A stretch of 64,000 nt of DNA from Burkholderia cepacia (GCF_029962485.1 NZ_CP073638.1:620001-684000), one strand, 5' to 3'; positions 16,720-25,851 are shown, counted from the first letter of the stretch. Notes: generated from the letters alone by a model not told the origin. Numbers and translations: made by a program.

Positions 16720-17544
16720 ATGACGAATTCGATTCGCTTCGACGGCGGTACCGCCGTGATCACCGGCGCGGCCAGCGGCATCGGCAGCGGGCTCGCACGC
16801 CACGCGGCCGCGCTCGGCATGCGCGTCGTGCTGGCCGATCTCGATCCGGCGAAGCTCGACGCCTTTGCCGCGACGCTCGATACCGAGGTGCTGTGCGTGC
16901 CGACCGACGTGAGCCGGCCGGAGGCCGTCGACGCGCTGGCCGAAGCCGCATGGCAACGCTTCGGCGGCGTCGACCTGCTGTTCAACAATGCGGGCGTGAT
17001 GGCGACCGGTTTCAGCTGGGAAATCACGCAGGAACGCTTCGAGCGCAGCTTCGCGATCAACGTGCACGGCGTGCTGAACGGGATCCGCAGCTTCGTGCCG
17101 CGGATGCTCGAACGCAACGTGCCGGCGCGGATCGTGAACACCGCGTCGGTCGGCGGCTTCCTGCCGAGCCCGCTGATGTCGCCGTATTCGGCGACGAAGT
17201 TCGCGGTGGTCGCGCTGACCGAATCGCTGCATGGAGAACTGAAGATGCTCGGCGCGCCGGTCGGCGTGTCGCTGCTCGCGCCGGGCCCCGTGCAGTCGGG
17301 GATCTTCAACGATCCGTTCGGCGCCGCGCACGACCGGCCCGAGGTGCAGGGTTTCGTCGACACGATGCGCTCGATGCTGAACGCACACGGGCTCACGCCC
17401 GACGCGTTTGCCGAGCGGGTGTTCGACGGCATTCGCGCAGGGCGCTACTGGTTGATTCCGCAACCGGAGACGATCGACGGCGCGCTGCAGCGACGCACCG
17501 ACGACATCCTGGCCGCACGCGATCCGTCGCTGCCGTCGTTCTGA
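16720..17544 (+). CDS. Short-chain dehydrogenase/reductase (SDR)
   Basis: A protein of 274 residues with motifs TGAASGIG, NNAG, Ser in NTASVGGF, and YSATK. Asp after the second strand (LADLD) suggests NAD(H). The long C-terminal part (RDPSLPSF end, AERVFDGIRAGRYWLIP) is typical of the broad-substrate SDR group that contains cyclic-alcohol enzymes. It is the last gene of the block 13805-17544. The unusual feature is its near-continuous spacing with the previous SDR, which supports consecutive steps. Confidence 0.85.
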   Translation: MTNSIRFDGGTAVITGAASGIGSGLARHAAALGMRVVLADLDPAKLDAFAATLDTEVLCVPTDVSRPEAVDALAEAAWQRFGGVDLLFNNAGVMATGFSWEITQERFERSFAINVHGVLNGIRSFVPRMLERNVPARIVNTASVGGFLPSPLMSPYSATKFAVVALTESLHGELKMLGAPVGVSLLAPGPVQSGIFNDPFGAAHDRPEVQGFVDTMRSMLNAHGLTPDAFAERVFDGIRAGRYWLIPQPETIDGALQRRTDDILAARDPSLPSF

Positions 17545-17588
17545 ATGCCGGCGGGACCGGGCGCGGCAGCGGCGCCCGGCGCGCGCCG

Positions 17589-17837
17589 TTACATGTGCGT
17601 GCCGGCGTGCGTGCGGCCGCTCGGGTCGCCGCCACGATCGGGCGGCGTATTGTTCTGATCGATCTTCGCGAGCACGAAGCCGGCGTGCGGCAATGCGCCG
17701 GGCGAGCGGTGCAGCGCCTGCGCGACGGCGTCGTGCGGCGATGCGGCGGGGAAACCGGAGGACGTCGCGCCCGGTTGAGCGAACGCCGAAAGGGAGGCTG
17801 CCGCCAGGGCGGCGGCGACGATCGCGTGCATGTTCAT
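17589..17837 (-). CDS. Small exported protein, function unknown
   Basis: A protein of 82 residues. A signal peptide (MNMHAIVAAALAAASLSAFA) is followed by about 60 soluble residues rich in Pro, Gly and His. GGAG lies four bases before the first ATG; a second ATG two codons later is possible. There is no cysteine and no known domain. It stands alone between convergent gene blocks. Confidence 0.6.
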   Translation of the reverse strand: MNMHAIVAAALAAASLSAFAQPGATSSGFPAASPHDAVAQALHRSPGALPHAGFVLAKIDQNNTPPDRGGDPSGRTHAGTHM

Positions 17838-17954
17838 GGTGGCTCCTTCACGACTGACTACGGGACAACGTAATCAGTCTAGGGCGCGAAACTTAACGCG
17901 TCGTGAAGGCGCAACGGCGCACGGATGACAGGATATTCATGTGCGCCGCGACGC

Positions 17955-18929
17955 TCAGGCCGGCGTCGACACCAGTGCGCAGAAGTTCTCGAGATCCACG
18001 TTGCCGCCGCTGATCACGACGCCGACGCGCTTGCCCTGCAGCGCGTCCTTCATCCGTCGCACGGCAGCGAATGACAGGCAGCCGGTCGGCTCGACGACAA
18101 TCTTCATACGGGTAGCGAAGAAGCGCATGCAGTCGACCAGTTCCGCGTCGGTCGCGGTCAGGATGTCGTCGACGTCGCGGCGGATGATCGGGAACGTCAG
18201 GTTGCCGAGGTATTGCGTCTGGGCGCCGTCGGCGATCGTGCGCGGCGTGTCGATCCGGACGATCGCGCCCGAGCGGAACGACTGCTGGCCGTCGTTGCCG
18301 GCTTCGGGCTCGACGCCGTACAACGTCGCGTGCGGCGACAGCGCGCGCGTGGACAGCGCGGTGCCCGACAGCAGCCCGCCGCCGCCGAGCGGCGCGAACA
18401 CCGCGTCGAGCGGGCCGACTTCGTCGAACAGCTCCTTGGCCGCCGTACCCTGGCCGGCGATCACGTCCGCGTGGTCGTAGGGCGGGATCAGCGTGAGCCC
18501 GTGTTGCTCCGCGAGATCGCGGCCGATCTGCTCGCGGTCCTCGGTGTAGCGGTCGTAGGTCACGACGTTGCCGCCGTAGCCGCGCGTCGCGGCCATCTTC
18601 GCGGCCGGCGCATCCTGCGGCATCACGATCGTCGCGGGAATGCCGAGGATGCGTGCCGACAGCGCGATCGCCTGCGCGTGGTTGCCCGACGAGAACGCGA
18701 CGACGCCGTGGCGGCGCTGATCGGCGTTGAAACGCGACAGCGCGTTGAAGGCACCGCGGAACTTGAATGCGCCCATGCGCTGCAGGTTCTCGCACTTGAA
18801 GAACACCTGCGCGCCGAGCGCTGCGTCGACCGTTCGCGACGTCATCACCGGCGTGCGGTGCGCATGGCCTTCGAGCCGGGCCGCGGCCGCGGCGACGTCG
18901 TCGTACGTGGGGAGAGTCGGAGAGTTCAT
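17955..18929 (-). CDS. PLP-dependent threonine/serine dehydratase, threo-3-hydroxyaspartate ammonia-lyase type
   Basis: A protein of 324 residues, the length of single-domain fold-type II dehydratases without the regulatory ACT domain. The PLP lysine is Lys56 in FKFRGAFNA, and the phosphate-binding glycine loop GGGGLLSG lies near residue 183. The family includes serine racemase, catabolic threonine dehydratase and threo-3-hydroxy-L-aspartate ammonia-lyase. The DauR-like regulator upstream favours an amino acid or hydroxyaspartate role. The ATG at 18929 starts the conserved fold; upstream codons add nothing recognisable. It ends an operon with the regulator and the YbaK-like gene. Confidence 0.83.
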   Translation of the reverse strand: MNSPTLPTYDDVAAAAARLEGHAHRTPVMTSRTVDAALGAQVFFKCENLQRMGAFKFRGAFNALSRFNADQRRHGVVAFSSGNHAQAIALSARILGIPATIVMPQDAPAAKMAATRGYGGNVVTYDRYTEDREQIGRDLAEQHGLTLIPPYDHADVIAGQGTAAKELFDEVGPLDAVFAPLGGGGLLSGTALSTRALSPHATLYGVEPEAGNDGQQSFRSGAIVRIDTPRTIADGAQTQYLGNLTFPIIRRDVDDILTATDAELVDCMRFFATRMKIVVEPTGCLSFAAVRRMKDALQGKRVGVVISGGNVDLENFCALVSTPA

Positions 18930-18980
18930 GGTTGCTCGAGAGTCGGAAAGGTCAGTCAACTGGAAAGCGGCGCGCCTGGT

Positions 18981-19619
18981 TTACTTCGCATCGTTGTAGA
19001 CGGTCGCGCGCGAGACGCCGAGATGCTGCGACACGATCTCCATCGCGCGGCGCACCTCGAGGAAGCCGTCGGCCTTCAGCGTCTGCAGCAATTCGCGGCG
19101 CTGGTCGGTCTTCAGTTCGCGCGGCGTCGTCGCGAGGCGCGTCGCGAACGCGTCGATGCGCTGCCGGATCGCGTCGGCGCCGGCCGGGTCGAGCGTCTCG
19201 ACGACGGTCTCGCCGTCCGTGCGGCAGAACTGGTTCAGCATGCCCTGAAAGCCGCGGAACAGCGTGACGTCGGCATTCAGGCACAGCGCGGCCACGTAGT
19301 GCCCGGTCGAATCCTTGATGCCGATCGATGTGCTTTTCGCGGTGCGGCCGTCGGCGAAGCGGTTCGGGTAGTTCGCGAGCACCTGCGGGAAATCGTCGTC
19401 GGCGATGCGGGCGAGGCCGAGTTCGGTCGCCGGATCGCCGACCGCGCGCCCGGACAGATTGTTGTGGATCGCGAGGATCGCGTGCTGCGGCGTGCGCAGG
19501 TCATGCACGACGACCTCGGTGAACGGCGCGAACATCTCGCCGAGCCCTTCGGCGATGCGCTGCACCTGCTCGATCAGCGACGCCTGCTCGGACAGCGGTG
19601 GTGTGCGGTGCGTGGTCAT
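18981..19619 (-). CDS. YheO-type PAS/HTH regulator (DauR-like)
   Basis: A protein of 212 residues. The N-terminal 120 residues form a YheO-like PAS domain (HDLRTPQHAILAIHNNLSGR), and the C-terminus has a helix-turn-helix ending GFLEVRRAMEIVSQHLGVSRATVYNDAK. DauR represses D-arginine/ornithine catabolism in Pseudomonas, and relatives control hydroxyaspartate or amino acid genes. Its start codon overlaps the stop of the upstream YbaK-like gene. It probably controls the dehydratase next to it. Confidence 0.82.
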   Translation of the reverse strand: MTTHRTPPLSEQASLIEQVQRIAEGLGEMFAPFTEVVVHDLRTPQHAILAIHNNLSGRAVGDPATELGLARIADDDFPQVLANYPNRFADGRTAKSTSIGIKDSTGHYVAALCLNADVTLFRGFQGMLNQFCRTDGETVVETLDPAGADAIRQRIDAFATRLATTPRELKTDQRRELLQTLKADGFLEVRRAMEIVSQHLGVSRATVYNDAK

Positions 19620-20137
19620 GCGTCTTCCCGGGGCGACGTTGCGTCGGTCGTTTCCGGCCGCGTGATGTCGGCCAGCAGAGGCCGGGCGATCCGCACATAG
19701 TCGGCCGAGTCGAGCACGACCGAGCGGTCGAGGCGGCCCGCGTTGAAGGCGATCTCGCCGTTGCTTTCGACCAGTGCGGGATCGACGACGAGCGTGACGT
19801 TCGCGCCGAACACGAACGGCGGCACGGCGCCCATCACGCAGCGCGTGACGGCGGCCGCGACGTCGGGCGATGCGAGCGTCGCCTTGCGGCGGCCGACGGC
19901 ATCGGCGACCTTGCGGAAGTCGATCTTCAGGTGACCGGGAATCACGGCGAGTGCGGTGGCGTCGCCGCCGTCCTTGAACGTGCAGAGCATCGCCTTCGCA
20001 CCCTGTTCGGGGCGCGTGCCGCGGATCGCGGCGATTACGTCGGATTTACCTTCCGCCGGATGCTCCAGCACGCGGAAACGCGCACCGGACGTATTCAGCA
20101 GATCGCAAAGCGTGTCGAAAACGGGAGAGTCGTTCAT
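19616..20137 (-). CDS. YbaK/ProX-type aminoacyl-tRNA deacylase
   Basis: A protein of 173 residues from the ATG at 20137. It has the YbaK/EbsC fold: a conserved Lys in GAKAMLCTF, GHLKIDFRKVADAVGRRKA, and the glycine-containing GAVPPFVFG loop. Such enzymes clear mischarged tRNA (for example Cys- or Ala-tRNA) in trans. The pairing with an amino acid dehydratase may point to a need to remove misacylated tRNA or a non-standard amino acid, which is inference. It is the first gene of a three-gene operon. Confidence 0.8.
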   Translation of the reverse strand: MNDSPVFDTLCDLLNTSGARFRVLEHPAEGKSDVIAAIRGTRPEQGAKAMLCTFKDGGDATALAVIPGHLKIDFRKVADAVGRRKATLASPDVAAAVTRCVMGAVPPFVFGANVTLVVDPALVESNGEIAFNAGRLDRSVVLDSADYVRIARPLLADITRPETTDATSPREDA

Positions 20138-20351
20138 GTCGCTCCGGGCGGGAGAGGGCGCATCGTGGTGCACGGGGAGCGAGCGCACGGCTCGCTGTCG
20201 ATGAATTGTCCAAGTATAGACGTTCTGTCATGGGCTGTGGCAACGCAGGTGCTGCCGCCCCCGGCCGCTCTCCAACTGCGAAAGGCCTTTTCACATTGCG
20301 AAATCTGCGCGGAATTCCGGTCGCGCCGCCTTTCCGCCGCTTGAAAACTTG

Positions 20352-20366
20352 TTTTGCATCGCAAAA
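20352..20366. promoter_or_regulatory. Palindrome upstream of aceA
   Basis: TTTTGC-ATC-GCAAAA has perfect six-base arms. A related half-site (TTGCGAAA) lies about 55 bases upstream next to AAAGGCCTTT. The spacing and form suit a helix-turn-helix regulator of fatty-acid/acetate genes (TTTGC-type sites), which is inference. Confidence 0.5.
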
Positions 20367-20411
20367 TCGCTTGGCTATCTCATTGAAAAACAAGGAAAAT
20401 TTATATCTTAT

Positions 20412-20425
20412 GTCTTATATAAGAC
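20412..20425. promoter_or_regulatory. Perfect 14-base palindrome in the aceA leader
   Basis: GTCTTATATAAGAC reads the same on both strands, and TCTTAT is repeated directly eight bases upstream. It lies between two other palindrome classes and the aceA start, in an AT-rich island within GC-rich DNA. A GntR-type binding site is possible. TAATAT at 20452-20457 could be a -10 hexamer. Confidence 0.55.
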
Positions 20426-20540
20426 TTGATGGAAAGCGCGCCGGACAGGATTAATATTGAGTCCATGCAGTTCGCTTCGTCACACGAAGCGGGCACGCTG
20501 AACCCTTTACTCAAATGCGCTTCGTTCCCAGGAGATTGAC

Positions 20541-22124
20541 ATGTCCCAGTACCAAGACGACATCAAGGCAGTGGCTGGCTTGAAGGAAAACCACGGCAGT
20601 GCGTGGAATGCCATCAGCCCCGAGTACGCCGCTCGCATGCGTGCCCAGAACAAGTTCAAGACGGGCCTGGACATCGCGAAGTACACCGCGAAGATCATGC
20701 GCGCCGACATGGCCGCGTACGACGCCGATCCGGCCAAGTACACGCAGTCGCTGGGTTGCTGGCACGGCTTCATCGGCCAGCAGAAGATGATCTCCATCAA
20801 GAAGCACTTCAACAGCACCGAACGCCGCTACCTGTACCTGTCGGGCTGGATGGTCGCCGCGCTGCGCTCGGAGTTCGGCCCGCTGCCGGACCAGTCGATG
20901 CACGAAAAGACGTCGGTCAGCGCGCTGATCCGCGAGCTGTACACGTTCCTGCGCCAGGCCGACGCCCGTGAACTGGGCGGCCTGTTCCGCGAGCTGGATG
21001 CGGCGAAGGACGCAGCTGCCAAGGCTGCGATCCAGGAAAAGATCGACAACCACGTCACGCATGTCGTGCCGATCATCGCCGACATCGACGCGGGCTTCGG
21101 CAACGCGGAAGCGACCTACCTGCTGGCCAAGCAGTTCATCGAAGCGGGCGCCTGCTGCATCCAGATCGAAAACCAGGTGTCGGACGAGAAGCAGTGCGGC
21201 CACCAGGACGGCAAGGTCACGGTGCCGCATGAGGACTTCCTCGCGAAGATCCGCGCGATCCGCTACGCGTTCCTGGAGCTGGGCGTGGACGACGGCATCA
21301 TCGTTGCCCGTACCGACTCGCTGGGCGCCGGCCTGACCAAGCAGATCGCCGTGACGGCCACGGCGGGCGACCTGGGCGACCAGTACAACGCGTTCCTCGA
21401 TTGCGAAGAGCTGTCGGCCGACCAGCTGGGCAACGGTGACGTCGTCATCAAGCGCGACGGCAAGCTGCTGCGTCCGAAGCGCCTGCCGAGCAACCTGTTC
21501 CAGTTCCGCGCCGGCACGGGCGAAGCGCGTTGCGTGCTCGACTGCATCACGTCGCTGCAGAACGGCGCCGACCTGCTGTGGATCGAAACCGAAAAACCGC
21601 ATATCGCGCAGATCGGCGGCATGGTCAGCGAGATCCGCAAGGTGATCCCGAACGCGAAGCTGGTGTACAACAACAGCCCGTCGTTCAACTGGACGCTGAA
21701 TTTCCGCCAGCAAGTGTTCGACGCGATGAAGGCCGAAGGCAAGGACGTTTCGGCCTACGACCGTGCGCAGCTGATGAGCGTCGAGTACGACCAGACGGAA
21801 CTGGCCACGCTGGCCGACGAAAAGATCCGCACGTTCCAGGCCGACGCATCGCGTGAAGCGGGGATCTTCCACCACCTGATCACGCTGCCGACGTACCACA
21901 CGGCTGCGCTGTCGACCGACAACCTGGCCAAGGAATACTTCGGCGACCAGGGCATGCTGGGCTACGTGGCAGGCGTGCAGCGCAAGGAAATCCGTCAGGG
22001 CATCGCCTGCGTGAAGCACCAGAACATGTCGGGTTCGGACATCGGCGACGACCACAAGGAATACTTCAGCGGCGAAGCAGCGCTGAAGGCGGCGGGCAAG
22101 GACAACACGATGAACCAGTTCTGA
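20541..22124 (+). CDS. aceA: Isocitrate lyase, long (Pseudomonas-type) form
   Basis: A protein of 527 residues, cleaving isocitrate to glyoxylate and succinate, the first step of the glyoxylate shunt. The signature KQCGH lies at residues 217-221, with catalytic Cys219. The length matches the ~530-residue subfamily seen in Pseudomonas aeruginosa rather than the ~430-residue E. coli form. AGGAG is six bases before the ATG. An AT-rich leader with two palindromes suggests tight control by carbon source. The terminator follows at once, so it is monocistronic. It links acetyl-CoA from neighbouring catabolic genes to gluconeogenesis. Confidence 0.95.
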   Translation: MSQYQDDIKAVAGLKENHGSAWNAISPEYAARMRAQNKFKTGLDIAKYTAKIMRADMAAYDADPAKYTQSLGCWHGFIGQQKMISIKKHFNSTERRYLYLSGWMVAALRSEFGPLPDQSMHEKTSVSALIRELYTFLRQADARELGGLFRELDAAKDAAAKAAIQEKIDNHVTHVVPIIADIDAGFGNAEATYLLAKQFIEAGACCIQIENQVSDEKQCGHQDGKVTVPHEDFLAKIRAIRYAFLELGVDDGIIVARTDSLGAGLTKQIAVTATAGDLGDQYNAFLDCEELSADQLGNGDVVIKRDGKLLRPKRLPSNLFQFRAGTGEARCVLDCITSLQNGADLLWIETEKPHIAQIGGMVSEIRKVIPNAKLVYNNSPSFNWTLNFRQQVFDAMKAEGKDVSAYDRAQLMSVEYDQTELATLADEKIRTFQADASREAGIFHHLITLPTYHTAALSTDNLAKEYFGDQGMLGYVAGVQRKEIRQGIACVKHQNMSGSDIGDDHKEYFSGEAALKAAGKDNTMNQF

Positions 22125-22148
22125 TCATCGTCGGACCCGAAGCACAAC

Positions 22149-22176
22149 GCCAGCCCCTCGGGGCTGGCTTTTTTTT
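22149..22176 (+). terminator. Intrinsic terminator of aceA
   Basis: The nine-base arms GCCAGCCCC and GGGGCTGGC are followed by eight T. Confidence 0.9.
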
Positions 22177-22196
22177 ATCCGCTCGATCCTGGTGCG

Positions 22197-22913
22197 TTAT
22201 CCGCGCACGGCCTTTACGACGTACTGGCTCGTCGGCACGACATCGATCTTGTCGAAATCGATGAAGCGTCCGCAGCTGTCCATCATTTCAGCCACGTTGC
22301 GCTGGAACTTCTCCTCATCGCCGACCGCATCGAAGAACGCATGCGGATCGGTCATTGCCGCAGCCGGGAAGCACTCCTCGACGATCGCGTCGTAGACGGG
22401 CGCCGCATGCGTGAGCGCGCGCACGACGACGTTCTGCACGTACAGGAAATTGTCCTGCGTATCGATCGCGACGCGCGTGTGATGACCGTGCCACACGTCG
22501 AGCCACGCTTCGTGCGTGAGACGCGGCGGGCGCTTGAGAAATGCGAGCTGCGAGAAGCCGGTCGTGCGTTCGCCGGGCCGCGCGGGGAAGCGCGTGTTCG
22601 GAATCGGCTGAGACTCGGTGACGAGATACGCGGCCATGTGCGGGACCGCCGCGCGCACGGCCTCGTCGAACGGCTGGCGGAACAGGGCGTTCGCGCTGTC
22701 CATCCACACCGCGACGATCCCGTCGATGCCCGGGTGCGTGTTGGTCTGCTTCAGGCCGGCGGCCGGCGCGACATCTTCATCGACGACGTTCACCTGCACG
22801 CCGTGCGCACCGAGCGACAACAGCTTGTCGGCGAGTTGCGCGCGTACCGTGCGACTCCACTGGTCGGGCGCGGCCTGCGCATCGCGCCACAACACGTAAA
22901 TGACTTTCTCCAT
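22197..22913 (-). CDS. EthD-domain protein
   Basis: A protein of 238 residues with two EthD-like halves; the second (about residues 115-220) has the motif LTHEAWLDVWHGHHTRVA. EthD proteins accompany cytochrome P450 or dehydrogenase systems in ether, terpene and aromatic breakdown. It lies 50 bases before the NTF2-like gene on the same strand, so it is probably in one transcript. The start is supported by GGAGC upstream. The role is inferred only from family and neighbours. Confidence 0.72.
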   Translation of the reverse strand: MEKVIYVLWRDAQAAPDQWSRTVRAQLADKLLSLGAHGVQVNVVDEDVAPAAGLKQTNTHPGIDGIVAVWMDSANALFRQPFDEAVRAAVPHMAAYLVTESQPIPNTRFPARPGERTTGFSQLAFLKRPPRLTHEAWLDVWHGHHTRVAIDTQDNFLYVQNVVVRALTHAAPVYDAIVEECFPAAAMTDPHAFFDAVGDEEKFQRNVAEMMDSCGRFIDFDKIDVVPTSQYVVKAVRG

Positions 22914-22964
22914 TGCTCCGGCTCCAGAGGGGAATGACGGGATCGGCGGCGTGGCCGCCGGGGT

Positions 22965-23477
22965 TCAGGAAGTGGTTTCGGGCGATCCGGCCGCGTGATG
23001 CGCGTCCGGCGCGAACCGGTTCGCGGTCAGCGTGAACGACGGCGGGATCGGCGACGTGACGGTTTCGAACAGCCGCTCGTGGCGCGTCGCGTGAATACGC
23101 CACACGCCGTCGCGCTTCACGTACTGGTCGTCGTAGAACGCGGTGCCGTGCAGCAGGTAGTTATCCTCGAGATTGATCGCGTGATCCTCGAGAAACCACA
23201 CGCCGCACGCGTGATCGGCGGACACCAGCGTGAGCTCCGGGTGATGGCCGTGATGCATCGTCAGGAAGGTCGGCTTGCCGATCAGGTCGCGCAGGCTCGA
23301 CACGAACGCGTCGCGACCGTCGTACGCATAGCGGCCGCCATACAGCCGTGCCTCGCAATCCTCGGTCAGGCAATCCGCGAGCAATGCCCAGTCGTGCGTA
23401 TCGACCGCGCGGAAATACCGGTACTTCAACTGTCGGATCTGCTCGTACTCGTGGAGCGTGCGGGTCGTGTCGTCCAT
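22965..23477 (-). CDS. NTF2/SnoaL-like cone-fold protein
   Basis: A protein of 170 residues. The N-terminal helix IRQLKYRYFRAVDTHDWALLADCL, followed by acidic turns and strands, is the SnoaL_4 pattern seen in dehydratases, isomerases and hydratases of cyclic substrates. A His pair lies at MHHGHHPELTLV. A small helix-turn insert precedes the C-terminal tail. It is divergent from a second SnoaL gene at 23668, with a 190-base shared control gap. Confidence 0.75.
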   Translation of the reverse strand: MDDTTRTLHEYEQIRQLKYRYFRAVDTHDWALLADCLTEDCEARLYGGRYAYDGRDAFVSSLRDLIGKPTFLTMHHGHHPELTLVSADHACGVWFLEDHAINLEDNYLLHGTAFYDDQYVKRDGVWRIHATRHERLFETVTSPIPPSFTLTANRFAPDAHHAAGSPETTS

Positions 23478-23667
23478 CGCCGTGTCTCATGGTGGTGTCG
23501 TTCGATGGTAGGAACGAAGCCGCCTGCATCACATCGTCTGTTCGGACGAAACCCTCATGCGCGAACCGCCGGATTAATCCGAACGGGTGATGGCCGACGC
23601 GTCGCGCGGCGGTAACGTGGCATCGACGCGGCCTTCGAACCGCGCCAGCACCGAACAAGGAGACGGG

Positions 23668-24168
23668 ATGACCCTCATCGAATCGCTGGAAACGCGCATG
23701 CGCCGGCTGGAAGACGCCGACGCGATCCGCCGGTTGAAGGCGCGCTACTTCACGTGCTGCGATCGCAAGGATCCGCAGGGCATGCGCGACTGCTTCGTGG
23801 CCGGCCCCGTGCAGATCGACTACGGGCGGATCGGCACGTTCGACACGCGCGATGCGCTCGTCGACGTGTTCGAGCAGCTCGGCTGCCATCCGCACATCGT
23901 CGAGATGCATCACGGCGTGAATCCGGACATCGCCGTGATCGACGACACGCATGCACGCGGCACGTGGGGCCTGCACTACCAGATGATCGACACGAACGCG
24001 CGCACGCTCACGCAGCTCGGCGCGTATTACGACGACGCTTACCGGAAGGTCGACGGCGAATGGAAGATCGCGGCCACGCGCTGCGTCGTCACGTCGACGC
24101 TGTCGGCCCGCTACGAAGGCGACGCACCGGGCGTGCTGTTCGCCGGCGCGCAGCCGCCGGCCGCCTGA
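23668..24168 (+). CDS. NTF2/SnoaL-like cone-fold protein
   Basis: A protein of 166 residues; AAGGAGAC precedes the ATG. The sequence DAIRRLKARYFTCCDRKDPQGMRDC and HIVEMHHGVNPDI parallel the SnoaL proteins at 22965 and 32688, so the three are probably paralogues of one pathway. The double Cys near residue 28 is not shared. It is followed after 51 bases by the SDR row. Confidence 0.77.
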   Translation: MTLIESLETRMRRLEDADAIRRLKARYFTCCDRKDPQGMRDCFVAGPVQIDYGRIGTFDTRDALVDVFEQLGCHPHIVEMHHGVNPDIAVIDDTHARGTWGLHYQMIDTNARTLTQLGAYYDDAYRKVDGEWKIAATRCVVTSTLSARYEGDAPGVLFAGAQPPAA

Positions 24169-24219
24169 CGCACGCGAAACGCCACGGTCGTGGCGGATAT
24201 TTCACAGGAGACATCGAAC

Positions 24220-25086
24220 ATGACACAGAACCAGGATGCGCCGGTCGCCGTCGTGACGGGCGCATCGCGCGGTGCGGGCAAGGGCATCGCGCGCGCGCTC
24301 GGTGCGGCCGGCATGACCGTCTTTGTGACGGGCCGTTCGCAGAACGAAGGTGATGCGCCGCTGCCCGGCACGATCCACGAGACCGCGCGCGAGATCGACG
24401 CGCTCGGCGGCCGCGGGATCGCGGTGGCCTGCGATCACGCGGACGACGCCCAGGTGAAGGCGCTGTTCGAGCGCGTCGAGCGCGAATCCGGGCGGCTCGA
24501 CATTCTCGTCAACAACGCGACCTACCTGCACGACCAGTTGATCCTGCCGGGTCCGTTCTGGGAGAAGTCGCTCGATCTCGTGAACATCCTCGACGTCGGG
24601 CTGCGCTCGGCGTATGTCGCGAGCTGGCATGCGGCACAGCTGATGGCGAAGCGCCGCAGCGGGCTGATCGCGTTCACGTCGTCGTTCGGCGCGAGCTGCT
24701 ACATGCACGGCGCGGCGTACGGCGCGCAGAAATCCGGCGTCGACAAGTTCGCGAAGGACATGGCCGTCGACCTGAAGCCGTTCGACGTCGCAACCGTGTC
24801 GATCTGGATGGGCCCGCTGCGCACCGAGCGCACGACGCGTGTGTGGGAAGAGCACCCGGATCTCTACAAGGAGTTCTCGCTCGTCGCCGAAAGCCCGGAG
24901 TTCACCGGCCGCGTGATTCACGCGATTCACGGCGATCCGCAGCGGATGGCGCTGTCGGGGCAGGTGCTCGTCGGCGCGGAAGCCGCATTGCAGTACGGGA
25001 TTGCCGATCTCGACGGCAAGCAGCCGCCGTCGTATCGCGAACTGCTCGGCGGGCCCGTGCAGGCCCATCCGGCAATCGTCGCCTGA
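24220..25086 (+). CDS. Short-chain dehydrogenase/reductase (SDR)
   Basis: A protein of 288 residues. The cofactor motif TGASRGAGKG, the NNAT replacement of NNAG, Ser in FTSSFG and YGAQK are visible. GR after the second strand suggests NADP(H). An insertion around LPGTIHETAREIDALGG is a feature of larger SDRs of the Dhrs1 type. It is first in a three-SDR row on one strand. GGAG eight bases before the ATG supports the start; an upstream ATG at 24190 lacks a ribosome site. Confidence 0.83.
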   Translation: MTQNQDAPVAVVTGASRGAGKGIARALGAAGMTVFVTGRSQNEGDAPLPGTIHETAREIDALGGRGIAVACDHADDAQVKALFERVERESGRLDILVNNATYLHDQLILPGPFWEKSLDLVNILDVGLRSAYVASWHAAQLMAKRRSGLIAFTSSFGASCYMHGAAYGAQKSGVDKFAKDMAVDLKPFDVATVSIWMGPLRTERTTRVWEEHPDLYKEFSLVAESPEFTGRVIHAIHGDPQRMALSGQVLVGAEAALQYGIADLDGKQPPSYRELLGGPVQAHPAIVA

Positions 25087-25095
25087 GGAGCGCAC

Positions 25096-25851
25096 ATGGG
25101 CATCCTGAAGGGCAAGGTCGCGCTCGTGACGGGCGCGGGGCAGGGCGTCGGCCAGGGCGTCGCGCATGCGCTCGCGGCCGAGGGCGCGCACGTCGCGGTG
25201 GTTGGCCGCACGCGCGACAAGCTGCTCGCGACCTGCGAAGCCATTCGCGCACGCGGCGGCGTGGCGGAGCCGTTCGTGTGCGACGTGATGGACGCCGCGC
25301 AGATCGCGCGGTGCGTCGATGACGTCGTCGAACGGTTCGGCGGCGTGCAGATCCTGATCAACAACGCGCAGGTCGTGCCGCTCGGCCGCCTGCTCGACGT
25401 GACCGACGCGGATTTTCTGGCGGGGCTCGAATCGGGGCCGATCGCGACGCTGCGGATGATGCGTGCATGCCATCCGCACCTGAAGGGCGACGGCGTGATC
25501 GTCAACTTCGCATCGTCGGCCGCGGTGCGCTGGGATGCGTCGGGTTACGGCGCCTACGCGGCAACCAAGGAAGCGATTCGTGCGCTGACGCGCGCGGCTG
25601 CATGCGAATGGGGCACGGACGGCATCCGTGTGAACGCGGTCGCGCCGCACGCGCTGTCGCCGGGCCTGAAGGGCTGGGTCGATGCGAATCCGGAGGAAGC
25701 CGCTGCGTTCTTCCGCACGATTCCGCTCGGCCGTGTCGGCGACTGCGAGCAGGACATCGGGCGCGCGATCGTGTTTCTCGCGAGCCGCGACGCTGCGTAC
25801 CTGACGGGCGCGACGCTGCCGCTCGACGGCGGGCAGGCGTACTGGGGCTGA
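25096..25851 (+). CDS. Short-chain dehydrogenase/reductase (SDR)
   Basis: A protein of 251 residues, the classical length. TGAGQGVGQG, NNAQ, Ser in NFASSAAV and YAATK mark the fold; VGRTR suggests NADP(H). The stop of the upstream SDR is nine bases away, with GAGGAG between. The protein family is close to 3-ketoacyl/steroid-type SDRs, which supports a cyclic ketone role but does not prove it. Confidence 0.85.
   Translation: MGILKGKVALVTGAGQGVGQGVAHALAAEGAHVAVVGRTRDKLLATCEAIRARGGVAEPFVCDVMDAAQIARCVDDVVERFGGVQILINNAQVVPLGRLLDVTDADFLAGLESGPIATLRMMRACHPHLKGDGVIVNFASSAAVRWDASGYGAYAATKEAIRALTRAAACEWGTDGIRVNAVAPHALSPGLKGWVDANPEEAAAFFRTIPLGRVGDCEQDIGRAIVFLASRDAAYLTGATLPLDGGQAYWG

Noticed and set aside
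23540..23584. GTTCGGA/TCCGAAC inverted repeat between two SnoaL genes
   Set aside because: Arms are only seven bases and 31 bases apart; too weak to call an operator.
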